A DNA stretch of 53,930 nt from Prevotella sp. (GCA_017445845.1 JAFSRY010000047.1:1-53930), one strand, 5' to 3'. Positions 40,703 through 48,842 are shown, numbered from the stretch's first letter. The notes: generated from the sequence alone by a model not told the origin. Numbers and translations: made by a program.

Positions 40703-42431
40703 CGAAAGGAGCCTCTCGATGTTTCATCCTCTGCACTACGACGGCGAGTGGCCTGCGGCCATGAACAATCCTTTCGACTATGAGCCTCATGCCGTCTGCC
40801 GACAGGCTGTCAGCGAAGCCCTTCCTGCCATCCGTCGGCTGATGGAGGGTGTCGGCGAAGGTAAGATGTTCGGAGTGCTCGTGGTGGAGAAAGAGCCCGA
40901 CGCTACACCCTGTGGACGTGGTTTTCTGATGGCATTCTCCGGACAGATTGGCGACAGTGCCTCGTGGCCGGGATTCGTACCGCCCGTCTACGACTATCTG
41001 CAGCCCGACGGCTATTTTAAACAAGAGGAAGCCCGCATCACTGCCTTGAACCGGCAGATGACAGACATTACCACCGATTCCACCTATTTATATTTATTAC
41101 GCACGCGCGAAGCCCTTCGGCAGGAGGCCCAGACGGCTGTGCTGAAGGCCCAGACCGTCATGCGGATGGGTAAGAAGTTGCGCGACGAACGGCGTCGGGA
41201 AGGATTCCTTTCGGCAGCCGAACAGGAGGAGATGATTCGTGAGAGCCAGTTTCAGAAGGCAGAGCTCCACCGCACCCGACAGCGTTATGCCGGGCGCGAA
41301 GATGAACTGCAGACACTGTTGGAACCCTACGAGAGCCAGCTGAAACGGCTTCGAATGGAGCGGAAGGAACGGTCGGAAGCCTTGCAGCGATGGCTCTTTG
41401 AACAATTTGAAATGCTCAATGCGTCTGGCCAACGGCGCAACTTGCTCGACATCTTTGCCCCGACACCTCAGGGCTTTCCGCCGGCCGGTGCCGGCGAATG
41501 CTGCGAGCCCCGGCTGTTGCAGTATGCCTATGCCCACGGTTTGAAGCCCGTTCAGATGGCAATGTTTTGGTATGGGCCGTCGCCGCACGATGAGGTGCGC
41601 CACCACCTGCAGTGCTATCCTGCCTGTCGGGGAAAGTGCAAGCCGATTCTTGAATGGATGATGGACGCCACAGTCTCAAACAGCAGGCCTCAAGCCTCAA
41701 ACCTCCAATCGCCAACCTCTCAAGGGGTGGATTTGATGGGTTGTGAAGTCTTGCGGTCGTATCCCGATTTTCTCATCATCAAGAAGCCTGCAGGGCTGTT
41801 GAGCGTACCGGGAAAAGGCAGTGAACCGTCGGTATGCTCATGGGTGAGCGCCCATTATCCCGATGCCGAAGGCCCTCTGATTGTCCACCGGCTCGACCAA
41901 GACACGTCGGGACTGATGGTCGTTGCCCTGACGAAAGAGATGCATCGGCTGTTGCAGCAACTTTTTCTCGGCAGGCAAGTGGAGAAGACCTATGTGGCTG
42001 AACTCGAACGCCCTGTGCTGACACCCGGTCAGGATGGCATAATCCGTCTGCCCTTGCTGCCCGACCCTTTGAACCGCCCTTATCAGCGTGTTGACCATGA
42101 GAAGGGAAAGGAAGCCGTCACACGCTACAAGACTTTGACCCCAACACGGTTGGAACTGAACCCGCTTACCGGCCGTACCCACCAGTTGCGCGTGCACTGT
42201 GCCCATCAGGAGGGGCTCGGATGTCCCATCAAAGGCGACCGCCTGTACGGTCATTCCTTGCAGGTGGCTCCTGCTGACACTGATGGCGAACCACTGACTG
42301 CTGCCGATGCCTGTGCCGTAAAGCCACAGGCTGAAGGCGCCCAACGGCTGTTCCTTCATGCCCAGCGGCTGTCTTTCCCGCATCCTCTCACCCATGAGCC
42401 GTTGACCTTCGAGTGGGAGGCACCTTTCTGA
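40695..42431 (+). CDS. RluA-family pseudouridine synthase with long N-terminal domain
   Basis: 578 residues. The C-terminal 220 residues hold the RluA domain: LIIKKPAGLLSVPGKG, PLIVHRLDQDTSGLMVVAL with the catalytic Asp, and LNPLTGRTHQLRVHCA. The N-terminal 330 residues include a long charged helix (LRQEAQTAVLKAQTVMRMGK onward), a coiled-coil candidate, and GECCEPRLLQYAYAHGLKP with WYGPSPHDEVRHHLQCYPAC, a Cys-containing segment found in extended RluA proteins. Between the parts the linker NSRPQASNLQSPTSQG is encoded by CAAACCTCCAATC-like simple repeats. Isomerises uridine in rRNA or tRNA; exact target unknown. Confidence 0.9.
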   Translation: MSDERSLSMFHPLHYDGEWPAAMNNPFDYEPHAVCRQAVSEALPAIRRLMEGVGEGKMFGVLVVEKEPDATPCGRGFLMAFSGQIGDSASWPGFVPPVYDYLQPDGYFKQEEARITALNRQMTDITTDSTYLYLLRTREALRQEAQTAVLKAQTVMRMGKKLRDERRREGFLSAAEQEEMIRESQFQKAELHRTRQRYAGREDELQTLLEPYESQLKRLRMERKERSEALQRWLFEQFEMLNASGQRRNLLDIFAPTPQGFPPAGAGECCEPRLLQYAYAHGLKPVQMAMFWYGPSPHDEVRHHLQCYPACRGKCKPILEWMMDATVSNSRPQASNLQSPTSQGVDLMGCEVLRSYPDFLIIKKPAGLLSVPGKGSEPSVCSWVSAHYPDAEGPLIVHRLDQDTSGLMVVALTKEMHRLLQQLFLGRQVEKTYVAELERPVLTPGQDGIIRLPLLPDPLNRPYQRVDHEKGKEAVTRYKTLTPTRLELNPLTGRTHQLRVHCAHQEGLGCPIKGDRLYGHSLQVAPADTDGEPLTAADACAVKPQAEGAQRLFLHAQRLSFPHPLTHEPLTFEWEAPF

Positions 42432-42511
42432 CATTATTTGTAATTTTTTTCAGCTGAAAGGTTGATGTATATCAATAGAATTCAAGTTTTTGAAAACAAA
42501 TCGGAAGATTG

Positions 42512-42543
42512 TTTGCGTGCACAGCAAATATTTCGTACCTTTG
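42512..42543 (+). promoter_or_regulatory. Textbook Bacteroidetes promoter of a small-RNA or micro-ORF locus
   Basis: TTTG at 42512-42515, a 20-base spacer, then TACCTTTG at 42536-42543. Both boxes and the spacing fit the Bacteroidetes sigma consensus, the best match in this window. Confidence 0.8.
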
Positions 42544-42712
42544 CAGTGTCATTAAGAAAGACATCCGATAATTATTCGCAAAGCGTTGGGAATGAGAGGG
42601 TGTTAAAACAATGACGGTTTTTCATATTAATAGATTGTTTAGGTTAGTAGTAATAGATTTAGGTTTTTAGTTATTAGGTTTAAGGTAATTTTTTTAATGA
42701 TTGTTTAACAGG

Positions 42713-42766
42713 ATGATAATGGTGACCGTGAGGTTCCCATTTGACAAAGAAAAAGTTTTAAGTTAA
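42713..42766 (+). CDS. Possible 17-residue micro-ORF
   Basis: ATG 42713 to TAA 42764-42766 reads MIMVTVRFPFDKEKVLS; a second start at 42719 would give 15 residues. An AGG lies just before the start. The alternating hydrophobic and charged order looks non-random, and the frame ends 10 bases before the terminator stem, where a small coding gene would end. Too short to prove by inspection. Confidence 0.35.
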   Translation: MIMVTVRFPFDKEKVLS

Positions 42767-42776
42767 ACATAAAAAT

Positions 42777-42807
42777 GCCACTGCTCGTTGAGAGTAGTGG
42801 CTTTTTT
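42777..42807 (+). terminator. Rho-independent terminator of the small locus
   Basis: GCCACT (42777-42782) pairs with AGTGGC (42796-42801), with an inner CTC/GAG pair, followed by TTTTTT (42802-42807) and more T residues. Confidence 0.85.
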
Positions 42808-42873
42808 GTTTTCCAGTTTATCAGTGTCCTGAAAAAACAGCTTCGGAAAAGACGATTCTAAGCATCGGAATTG

Positions 42874-43000
42874 TTATCAGGCACAGGTAAGCATGTTATC
42901 AACCATTGGAAACACGATGATCTGTGCTTGATAACATGCTTATCAATGGTTGATAATCCGATTATCTGTGCTTGATAACACGCTTATCAATGGCTGATAA
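42874..43000. repeat. 11-bp-phased palindromic array, word TGATAA
   Basis: Twelve six-base words start at 42874 and every 11 bases: TTATCA, AGGTAA, TTATCA, TGGAAA, TGATCT, TGATAA, TTATCA, TGATAA, TTATCT, TGATAA, TTATCA, TGATAA. The right half is near perfect and alternates a word with its reverse complement over five-base spacers such as CATGC, CACGC, ATGGT and GTGCT. It lies between convergent genes (42431 and 43101). 43001-43100 shows nothing else. Confidence 0.88.
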
Positions 43001-43100
43001 GGATAAGAAGTGTAAGACTTCGCAGAAACGGTTCTGAATAACCGCAGGTGCGATGATGGGCAATGGATGTCAGAACGGCTGATGTCCATGATGGGCGGAC

Positions 43101-43802
43101 TCAGTTTTTGTGAGCATCTCTTGCATCCAACATGCGCAGGAAAGGTAGGTAGAGACGGCGTGTCTGGCTGATGATGTGGCGCGGCACGAGGCCTGACAGC
43201 GGTTGGCGAAGACGTATTCGCCGCCGGACTTCGGTAGAGCTGATGGGGTAGAGCGGGGTGTCGACGACGGTCACCGAGGGCAGCCCGTCGTCACCGGCTG
43301 TGGGCAGTGAAGCGGGGTCGATGGAGTACCCTTCGCGCGGATAGACGACGATGGGGGTCGTGGCAATAATCTGCTTGTATTCGCGCCAGCGGTCGAAGGC
43401 CAGCCAGTTGTCGGCTCCGATGAGGAGGATGAAGTGCTTTTCAGGATATTTCTTCCTGAGATACTGAAGCGTCTGCCAGGTGTAGGAGGGCTTGGGGAGC
43501 AGAAACTCGTCTTTGTGGGCATGAATATGTGGTTCGTTCTTCAGTGCTTCCTTCGCCAGTGACAGTCGCAGGTCGTCGCGCAAAAGGTCTGTTTCCTTCG
43601 ACTTGAACGGATTGAGGGGCGTGACCATGAGCCACACTTCATCGAGTTTGAGCACCCGTCTGAGTTGACGCGCCAGCTCTATATGTCCCGTATGAATAGG
43701 GTTGAAAGATCCGCCGAAGATACCGATAGTGGCCTCCCCAGGCCCCTCACAAGGAGGGGCGCCCATTCCCGAGCGCGTTTTGGTAGATGTGTCTTGCTTC
43801 AT
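43101..43802 (-). CDS. nadD: Nicotinate-nucleotide adenylyltransferase
   Basis: 233 residues from ATG 43802; the 43841 start would overlap the upstream gmk gene. TIGIFGGSFNPIHTGHIELA is the adenylyltransferase HxGH loop, LLIGADNWLAFDRW and PISSTEVRRRI (the SSTxxR motif) follow. Catalyses formation of deamido-NAD in NAD synthesis. The usual N-terminus begins right at the first strand; here 22 residues precede it, of which GMGAPPCEGPGEA is encoded by a C/G-rich repeat (43731-43763). It is third in yicC-gmk-nadD, a common Bacteroidetes order. Confidence 0.93.
   Translation of the reverse strand: MKQDTSTKTRSGMGAPPCEGPGEATIGIFGGSFNPIHTGHIELARQLRRVLKLDEVWLMVTPLNPFKSKETDLLRDDLRLSLAKEALKNEPHIHAHKDEFLLPKPSYTWQTLQYLRKKYPEKHFILLIGADNWLAFDRWREYKQIIATTPIVVYPREGYSIDPASLPTAGDDGLPSVTVVDTPLYPISSTEVRRRIRLRQPLSGLVPRHIISQTRRLYLPFLRMLDARDAHKN
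43731..43763. repeat. C/G-rich hairpin repeat in the nadD N-terminus
   Basis: GGCCTCCCCAGGCCCCTC followed by ACAAGGAGGGGCGCCC; encodes APPCEGPGE on the minus strand. Confidence 0.6.
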
Positions 43803-43825
43803 TCGATATGATGGTTTTCTGCATT

Positions 43826-44521
43826 TCACTCCGACTGGCACTCCCCGCCTTGTGAGGAGGCAGGGGCGGACTTGGCCAAGAACTCCCTCACCATCTCCAG
43901 AGCTTCCTGCTTGGCTGTTTCGAGGTCGTCGTTAATGAGGATGCGGTCAAACTGCGGGGCGAATGTCATTTCGTATTCAGCCTTGGCAATGCGTTCGTTA
44001 ATGGCTTCGGGGCTGTCGGTCTGGCGGCCTTCAAGTCGGCGGCGCAGTTCTTCTACCGACGGCGGCTGGATGAAGATGCTCAAGGCGCGAGTGCCATAGA
44101 ACTTCTTGATGTTGATGCCGCCTTTGACGTCGACATCGAAGACTACATTCTGCCCGGCGGCCAACTGCCTTTCCACCTGCTCTTTGAGTGTGCCGTAGAA
44201 GCGGTTCTCATATACCTCCTCGTATTCGAGGAACTCATCGCGTCCGATACGCTCGCGAAACTCTTCGGGCGATATAAAAAAATACTCAACGCCATTCTGT
44301 TCCTGTCCGCGTGGGGGCCGGCTTGTGCATGAGATGCTGAAGGCCAGCCTCAGTTCCGGATGTTCCTGTCTCAGCCAGTTCACGATGGTCGACTTGCCTG
44401 AACCAGAGGGGGCACTGACGATGATGAGGCCTCCCCCGACTCCTCCCAAGGAGGGGGGTGCCTGGCGGGTCAAATCTGATTCTACGGTGGTAGCGGAACT
44501 CTTAGGTATAATCTTGTTCAT
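43826..44521 (-). CDS. gmk: Guanylate kinase with repeat-encoded ends
   Basis: 231 residues. GLIIVSAPSGSGKSTIV is the P-loop, SCTSRPPRGQEQNGVEYFFI binds GMP, and VVFDVDVKGGINIKK is the next conserved block. Converts GMP to GDP in the cytoplasm. The normal enzyme is about 190-205 residues and starts a few residues before GLIIVSAP. Here residues 20-31 (RQAPPSLGGVGG) come from a C/G-rich repeat (44428-44470), and the C-terminal tail SAPASSQGGECQSE from another copy (43828-43870). Both ends were therefore altered by the same repeat family without harming the core. Confidence 0.93.
   Translation of the reverse strand: MNKIIPKSSATTVESDLTRQAPPSLGGVGGGLIIVSAPSGSGKSTIVNWLRQEHPELRLAFSISCTSRPPRGQEQNGVEYFFISPEEFRERIGRDEFLEYEEVYENRFYGTLKEQVERQLAAGQNVVFDVDVKGGINIKKFYGTRALSIFIQPPSVEELRRRLEGRQTDSPEAINERIAKAEYEMTFAPQFDRILINDDLETAKQEALEMVREFLAKSAPASSQGGECQSE
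43828..43870. repeat. C/G-rich hairpin repeat forming the gmk C-terminus
   Basis: ACTCCGACTGGCACTCCCC, GCCTTGTGAGGAGGC and AGGGGCGGA. On the minus strand it encodes the last residues and stop of guanylate kinase. The ACTCCGA lead-in is shared with 44622-44667. Confidence 0.65.
44428..44470. repeat. C/G-rich hairpin repeat in the gmk N-terminus
   Basis: Minus strand GACCCGCCAGGCACCCCC, CTCCTTGGGAGGAG, GGGGGAGGCC; encodes APPSLGGVGGG before the P-loop. Confidence 0.75.
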
Positions 44522-44621
44522 TTCCTTTTTTATGGTTTCTTGAATTTTTTTTCAGAAGATGATAAAAGGCTCCGTCTGCAGTTTCATATCCAAACTTATT
44601 CATCTCAAAGTGCTGTTTTTT

Positions 44622-44667
44622 ACTCCGATAGGTACTCCCCTCCTTGGGAGGGGATGGGGGAGGCTCT
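44622..44667. repeat. C/G-rich hairpin repeat between yicC and gmk
   Basis: ACTCCGATAGGTACTCCCC, TCCTTGGGAGGGG and ATGGGGGAGGC; a near-consensus copy that ends six bases from the yicC stop. Confidence 0.8.
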
Positions 44668-44672
44668 CAATT

Positions 44673-45551
44673 TTACAATGCATTCAGCACCTGCTCTTTG
44701 ATTTGTTCGAGCTCGTCTTTCATTTTCACGACGATGTTTTGCATTTCAGCATGGTTGCTCTTTGAACCGGTGGTATTGATTTCGCGCCCCATCTCTTGGG
44801 CGATGAACCCAAGCTTCTTGCCGACACCGTGACCTTCTTCCTGCATGGTCTCGCGGAAATAACGCAGGTGATTGGCCAGACGCTGCTTCTCTTCACTGAT
44901 GTCGAGTTTCTCGATGTAGTAGATGAGTTCCTGTTCGAGACGGTTCTTGTCGTAGTCGGCTTCGGGAATCTGTGCAAGCGAGTCCGTGATACGCTGGCGG
45001 ATCTTTGCCACACGTTCCTTCTCATAAGGCTCGATGCTCAGGAGTAAAGCTTCGATGTTGTCTGCCTTCTCTTGGAACTTCCGCTGCAGCGCGGCACCCT
45101 CTTGGCGGCGGAACTCCGTCAGTTGGGCAATGGCCTCGTTGATGGCACCGCATGCCACTTTCCATTCTTCCTCGTCGAGAACTTCCACTTCCGTCTTCGT
45201 CATTACGTCGGGCAACCGTAACAGCGTGCCTGCCCAGTCTTCAGGTTCGGGTATGCCTGTCTTGGCTGTCAGCGCCTTAATCTGTTGGTAATAATTCTCA
45301 ACAAGGGCAACGTTGATAGGCGTCGCCTCGTCGTCGGCATCTTTCTCTATCCATATACTGAAGTCTACCTTTCCCCGCTCCAATTCTGTCGCGATGAGTT
45401 GGCGCATTTCCATTTCCTTCTCCCGATAGAGAGGAGCAATGCGAGTGGAGAGGTCTAACGACTTGCTGTTGAGTGATTTTATTTCAACATTTATCTTTTT
45501 TGTCTTGTAGTTTGCTACGGCTTTACCGTAACCAGTCATAGATAGTATCAT
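44673..45551 (-). CDS. yicC: YicC-family endoribonuclease-like protein
   Basis: 292 residues from ATG 45551 (MILSMTGYGKAVANYKTKKI is the canonical start; the frame extends nine residues upstream into the promoter). EIKSLNSKSLDLSTRIAP, the central coiled helices (RRQEGAALQRKFQEKADNIE) and the tail EMGREINTTGSKSNHAEMQN mark the YicC/YloC family, recently shown to include an RNase acting on sRNA or mRNA. First gene of the yicC-gmk-nadD operon. Its stop lies beside a C/G-rich repeat. Confidence 0.93.
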   Translation of the reverse strand: MILSMTGYGKAVANYKTKKINVEIKSLNSKSLDLSTRIAPLYREKEMEMRQLIATELERGKVDFSIWIEKDADDEATPINVALVENYYQQIKALTAKTGIPEPEDWAGTLLRLPDVMTKTEVEVLDEEEWKVACGAINEAIAQLTEFRRQEGAALQRKFQEKADNIEALLLSIEPYEKERVAKIRQRITDSLAQIPEADYDKNRLEQELIYYIEKLDISEEKQRLANHLRYFRETMQEEGHGVGKKLGFIAQEMGREINTTGSKSNHAEMQNIVVKMKDELEQIKEQVLNAL

Positions 45552-45575
45552 ATCAAATAATGCGTTAATTTTTTG

Positions 45576-45583
45576 CAAAAGTA
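45576..45583 (-). promoter_or_regulatory. TAnnTTTG promoter of yicC-gmk-nadD
   Basis: TACTTTTG on the minus strand, 25 bases before ATG 45551. It is back to back with the tsaB promoter 33 bases away. Confidence 0.7.
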
Positions 45584-45616
45584 CGCATTATTTCGGAGAA
45601 AACGGACAAAATTGCG

Positions 45617-45624
45617 TAAATTTG
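45617..45624 (+). promoter_or_regulatory. TAnnTTTG promoter of tsaB and following genes
   Basis: TAAATTTG, 27 bases before ATG 45652. Confidence 0.65.
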
Positions 45625-45651
45625 CAAAATATTTTGCAGAGAAAGAACGTT

Positions 45652-46341
45652 ATGGCATGTATATTACATATAGAAACGAGCACGGATGTGTGTTCGGTAG
45701 CTGTCAGCCAAGACGGTGTGTGCGTTTTTGAACGTGAAGATCACAGTGGCCCGAATCATGCTGTTCAGCTGGGTGTCTTTGTCGATGAGGCCCTGTCGTT
45801 TGTCGATATGCGGCTGATGACCCTCGATGCCGTGGCGGTCAGTCAAGGGCCAGGCTCCTATACGGGACTGCGCATTGGTACGTCAATGGCGAAAGGTGTC
45901 TGCTATGCCCGCGACCTAAAACTCGTGGCTGTCCCTACGCTGGCGCTGCTCTGTGTTCCCGTCCTGTTGCGGCGCGAGATAGAAGACGACGCCCTGTTGT
46001 GTCCTATGATCGATGCCCGTCGCATGGAGGTCTATGCCGCCCTTTACGACCGTTCGTTGAAGGAAGTGAGGGAGATTCGCGCCGATGTCGTCGATGCCGA
46101 TACTTATCGCGAATACCTCGACCGGGGGCCGGTCTACTTCTTCGGCAACGGAGCCGCTAAGTGCATGGAGGCCATCGGCCATCCCAACGCCCGCCTCATC
46201 GAAGGCATCGAGCCGCTGGCACGATGGATGTTCCCGTTGGCCGAACGGCGTTGTTTCGATGAAAAGTTTGAAGATGTAGCCTACTTCGTGCCTTACTATC
46301 TGAAAGACTTCGTGGCCAAGCTGCCGAAGAAACTGCTCTGA
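45652..46341 (+). CDS. tsaB: tRNA threonylcarbamoyladenosine synthesis protein TsaB
   Basis: 229 residues from ATG 45652. ILHIETSTDVCSVAVSQDG is the ASKHA start, followed by HAVQLGVFVDEAL and VSQGPGSYTGLRIGTSMAKG, the TsaB signature. TsaB pairs with TsaD in the complex that puts t6A on tRNAs reading ANN codons. It is the first gene of a run with DUF4290, murA, rimM and dxr on the same strand; gaps are 24, 21, 22 and 1 base. Sequence and length are normal. Confidence 0.93.
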   Translation: MACILHIETSTDVCSVAVSQDGVCVFEREDHSGPNHAVQLGVFVDEALSFVDMRLMTLDAVAVSQGPGSYTGLRIGTSMAKGVCYARDLKLVAVPTLALLCVPVLLRREIEDDALLCPMIDARRMEVYAALYDRSLKEVREIRADVVDADTYREYLDRGPVYFFGNGAAKCMEAIGHPNARLIEGIEPLARWMFPLAERRCFDEKFEDVAYFVPYYLKDFVAKLPKKLL

Positions 46342-46365
46342 CTTCTTTAAGAAAACACTTTGATT

Positions 46366-46962
46366 ATGAACATAGAAGGATTAGATTACAACACCCACCG
46401 CGAGAAGTTGATGATGCCGGAGTACGGTCGGGAGATACAGAACATGGTCGATATGGCCATTGAACTCCCTACCCGGGAAGAGCGGCTTCAGGCTGCCAAG
46501 AGTATCGTGGCTGTCATGAAGCGCATGTCGCCGCAACCTCATGGCACGGAGAATGCCGAACAGAAATACTGGGACCACTTGGCATTGATGTCTGGTTTCA
46601 GACTCGACATCGACTGGCCTTATGACGTCAGAAATGCCGTCCATATTACCACGAAGCCCGAACCGTTGCCTTATCCCATGACCGACATTCCTGTCCGTCA
46701 CTATGGCAACCTGATTTTCGAGCTCTTCGAGAAGCTAAAGGTCATGGACGAAGGACCCGACCTCGACCAGCTGATAGCCGACACCGCCAACCAGATGAAG
46801 CGTTGCCTCGTGCAATGGGGCCACGGTTCGGCAGCCGATGAGAAAGTGGCTTCCGACCTTGCCCGCTATACCGACGGCCGCATACAAATCGACCTTGACA
46901 ACTTCCGCTTTGAGAAAGTGGAGCTGAATGCAGAACCCGAACGCAAACGAAAGAAGAAATAA
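46366..46962 (+). CDS. DUF4290 family protein
   Basis: 198 residues from ATG 46366 (an in-frame TTG at 46360 is less likely). LDYNTHREKLMMPEYGREIQ at the start and YGNLIFELFEKL further on are the signature of DUF4290, a family restricted to Bacteroidetes and regularly placed just before murA. Helical, soluble, with a basic tail (ERKRKKK). The function is unknown; constant linkage to murA and rimM suggests a housekeeping role in envelope or ribosome metabolism. Confidence 0.9.
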   Translation: MNIEGLDYNTHREKLMMPEYGREIQNMVDMAIELPTREERLQAAKSIVAVMKRMSPQPHGTENAEQKYWDHLALMSGFRLDIDWPYDVRNAVHITTKPEPLPYPMTDIPVRHYGNLIFELFEKLKVMDEGPDLDQLIADTANQMKRCLVQWGHGSAADEKVASDLARYTDGRIQIDLDNFRFEKVELNAEPERKRKKK

Positions 46963-46983
46963 ATAACGCCCGCAACGAAGCCT

Positions 46984-48294
46984 ATGGAGTCATTCGTTAT
47001 TGAAGGAGGACATCCGCTCAGTGGAACCATCAAGCCGCAAGGAGCCAAGAACGAAGCCTTGCAGGTGATTTGTGCCACGCTGCTTACTAACGATGTCGTG
47101 CGCATTGCCAATGTTCCCGACATTCTCGATGTGCGCAACCTGAACCTGCTGATGCAGAACATCGGGGTGAAGGTCGAGCGTCTGGCCCGTGATGAATTCT
47201 CCTATCAGGCCGATGAGCTGAACCTCGATTATCTCGGCAGCGATGCCTTTGTCAGAAAGTGTTCGGAACTTCGCGGCTCAGTGATGCTCATCGGGGCCCT
47301 GCTCGGCCGGTTCGGCAAGGCTACGGTGGCCCAGCCCGGTGGCGACAAGATTGGTCGACGTCGCCTTGACACCCATTTCTTCGGTTTTAAGAAGCTCGGT
47401 GCCCAATTAGACAAGATAGAGCATCGTAACGTCTACGAAATACATGCCGACCGGTTGAAGGGTTGCTATATGTTGCTCGACGAAGCCTCCGTCACCGGCA
47501 CCGCCAACATCATCATGGCTGCAGTGATGGCAGAAGGTACTACCACCATCTACAATGCCGCCTGCGAACCCTATGTCCAACAACTCTGCAGGATGCTCTG
47601 CCGGATGGGTGCCCGGATAGATGGCATCGGCTCTAACCTGCTCACCATCGAAGGCGTAGAAAGCCTTCACGGCACTGACCACCGTCTGTTGCCCGATATG
47701 ATTGAAGTGGGCTCGTTCATCGGAATGGCCGCCATGATTGGCAATGGCATCCGCATCAAAGACGTGTCGCAGCGCAACCTCGGCATCATCCCCGATTCCT
47801 TCCGCCGCATGGGCATCACCATCGAGGAAGAAGGCGACGACCTCTTCATACCGCGTCAGGACAGCTATTGTGTCGACTGCTATGTAGACGGAACCATACT
47901 GACCCTCTCCGATGCACCGTGGCCGGGACTCACCCCTGACTTGCTGTCGGTGATGCTTGTCGTGGCGACCCAGGCGCAAGGGTCGGTGCTGATTCATCAG
48001 AAGATGTTCGAGAGCCGTCTGTTCTTCGTCGATAAACTCATCGACATGGGTGCACAGATTATCCTTTGCGACCCACATCGGGCGGTCGTCATCGGCCACG
48101 ACCGTAAGCTGACGCTGAGGGCAGGCCGCATGTCGAGTCCCGACATCCGTGCCGGTATCGCCTTGCTGATAGCAGCCCTGTCGGCAAAAGGGACAAGCCG
48201 CATTGCCAATATCGCCCAAATAGACCGGGGCTATGAGAACATCGAACAGCGCCTCAACGCCCTCGGTGCCAAGATAGAGAGAGTGCAGTCGTAA
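46984..48294 (+). CDS. murA: UDP-GlcNAc 1-carboxyvinyltransferase with Asp at the fosfomycin site
   Basis: 436 residues. PQGAKNEALQVICATLL holds the catalytic Lys-Asn pair (Lys22, Asn23), and DMIEVGSFIGMAA and GLTPDLLSVMLV match the family. It attaches enolpyruvate to UDP-GlcNAc, the first step of peptidoglycan synthesis. The loop that in E. coli contains Cys115 reads PGGDKIGRRRLDTH, so Asp121 replaces Cys. In other bacteria Cys-to-Asp at this place keeps activity but prevents covalent attack by fosfomycin, so intrinsic resistance is expected. Full length, no other oddity. Confidence 0.95.
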   Translation: MESFVIEGGHPLSGTIKPQGAKNEALQVICATLLTNDVVRIANVPDILDVRNLNLLMQNIGVKVERLARDEFSYQADELNLDYLGSDAFVRKCSELRGSVMLIGALLGRFGKATVAQPGGDKIGRRRLDTHFFGFKKLGAQLDKIEHRNVYEIHADRLKGCYMLLDEASVTGTANIIMAAVMAEGTTTIYNAACEPYVQQLCRMLCRMGARIDGIGSNLLTIEGVESLHGTDHRLLPDMIEVGSFIGMAAMIGNGIRIKDVSQRNLGIIPDSFRRMGITIEEEGDDLFIPRQDSYCVDCYVDGTILTLSDAPWPGLTPDLLSVMLVVATQAQGSVLIHQKMFESRLFFVDKLIDMGAQIILCDPHRAVVIGHDRKLTLRAGRMSSPDIRAGIALLIAALSAKGTSRIANIAQIDRGYENIEQRLNALGAKIERVQS

Positions 48295-48316
48295 TCACCA
48301 TCGTTAAAGACAGAAG

Positions 48317-48841
48317 ATGATCAGGAAAGAAGACGTATTCCCCATCGGCCGCATCGGCAAACCTCATGGTGTCAGAGGCGAAGTGGCTTTCCATTTCGAC
48401 GATGACATCTTCGACCGTCTCGACAGCAACTATCTTGTCCTTGAGGTCGACGGCATCCTTGTGCCCTTCTTTATGGAAGAATACCGTTTCAGAAACGATT
48501 CAACGGTGCTGGTGAAATTCTGTGACATCGACACCCAAGAGAAAGCCCGCACGCTGACCCATTGCAATGTTTTCTTTGAGCGTTCGAAGGCAGAAGAGGA
48601 AGACGGCGACGACCTCTCGTGGGCGCAAATCATCGGTTTCTCTGTTGTCGACAGCTCCAGTGGTCACCCCGTTGGCACCATTAGCTCTGTCGACGACTCT
48701 ACCATCAACATCCTTTTCGAGGTCGTCACTCCCGGCGGCAAGGACCTGCTTATCCCTGCCTCCGACGATCTCATTGAAGACGTGAACACCCATCAACGAA
48801 CCATTACCCTCCATATTCCCGAGGGACTTTTAAGTATATAA
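48317..48841 (+). CDS. rimM: 16S rRNA processing protein RimM
   Basis: 174 residues. VFPIGRIGKPHGVRGEVAF is the typical start, RNDSTVLVKFCDIDTQEKA and the C-terminal PRC-barrel (GKDLLIPASDDLIEDV) complete the family. It binds ribosomal protein S19 and helps mature the 30S head. Its stop is one base before the dxr start, so the two are probably translationally coupled. Normal length. Confidence 0.93.
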   Translation: MIRKEDVFPIGRIGKPHGVRGEVAFHFDDDIFDRLDSNYLVLEVDGILVPFFMEEYRFRNDSTVLVKFCDIDTQEKARTLTHCNVFFERSKAEEEDGDDLSWAQIIGFSVVDSSSGHPVGTISSVDDSTINILFEVVTPGGKDLLIPASDDLIEDVNTHQRTITLHIPEGLLSI

Positions 48842-48842
48842 G

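Larger units (their letters stand above)
42550..42807 (+). ncRNA. Candidate small RNA (or micro-ORF mRNA), about 255 bases
   Basis: A perfect promoter begins this stand-alone unit and a strong terminator ends it. The transcript is T/A-rich in its middle, with TAGGTTT-type words repeated (42638-42685), and differs in composition from the neighbouring genes. The only ORF of note is a 17-codon frame at 42713-42766. I cannot match it to 6S RNA, tmRNA, SRP RNA or RNase P RNA from sequence alone. It is placed in the 669-base gap between convergent genes. Confidence 0.6.

Noticed and set aside
42550-42807. 6S RNA, tmRNA or SRP RNA
   Set aside because: None of the conserved cores of these RNAs is recognisable; it is left as an unnamed candidate.
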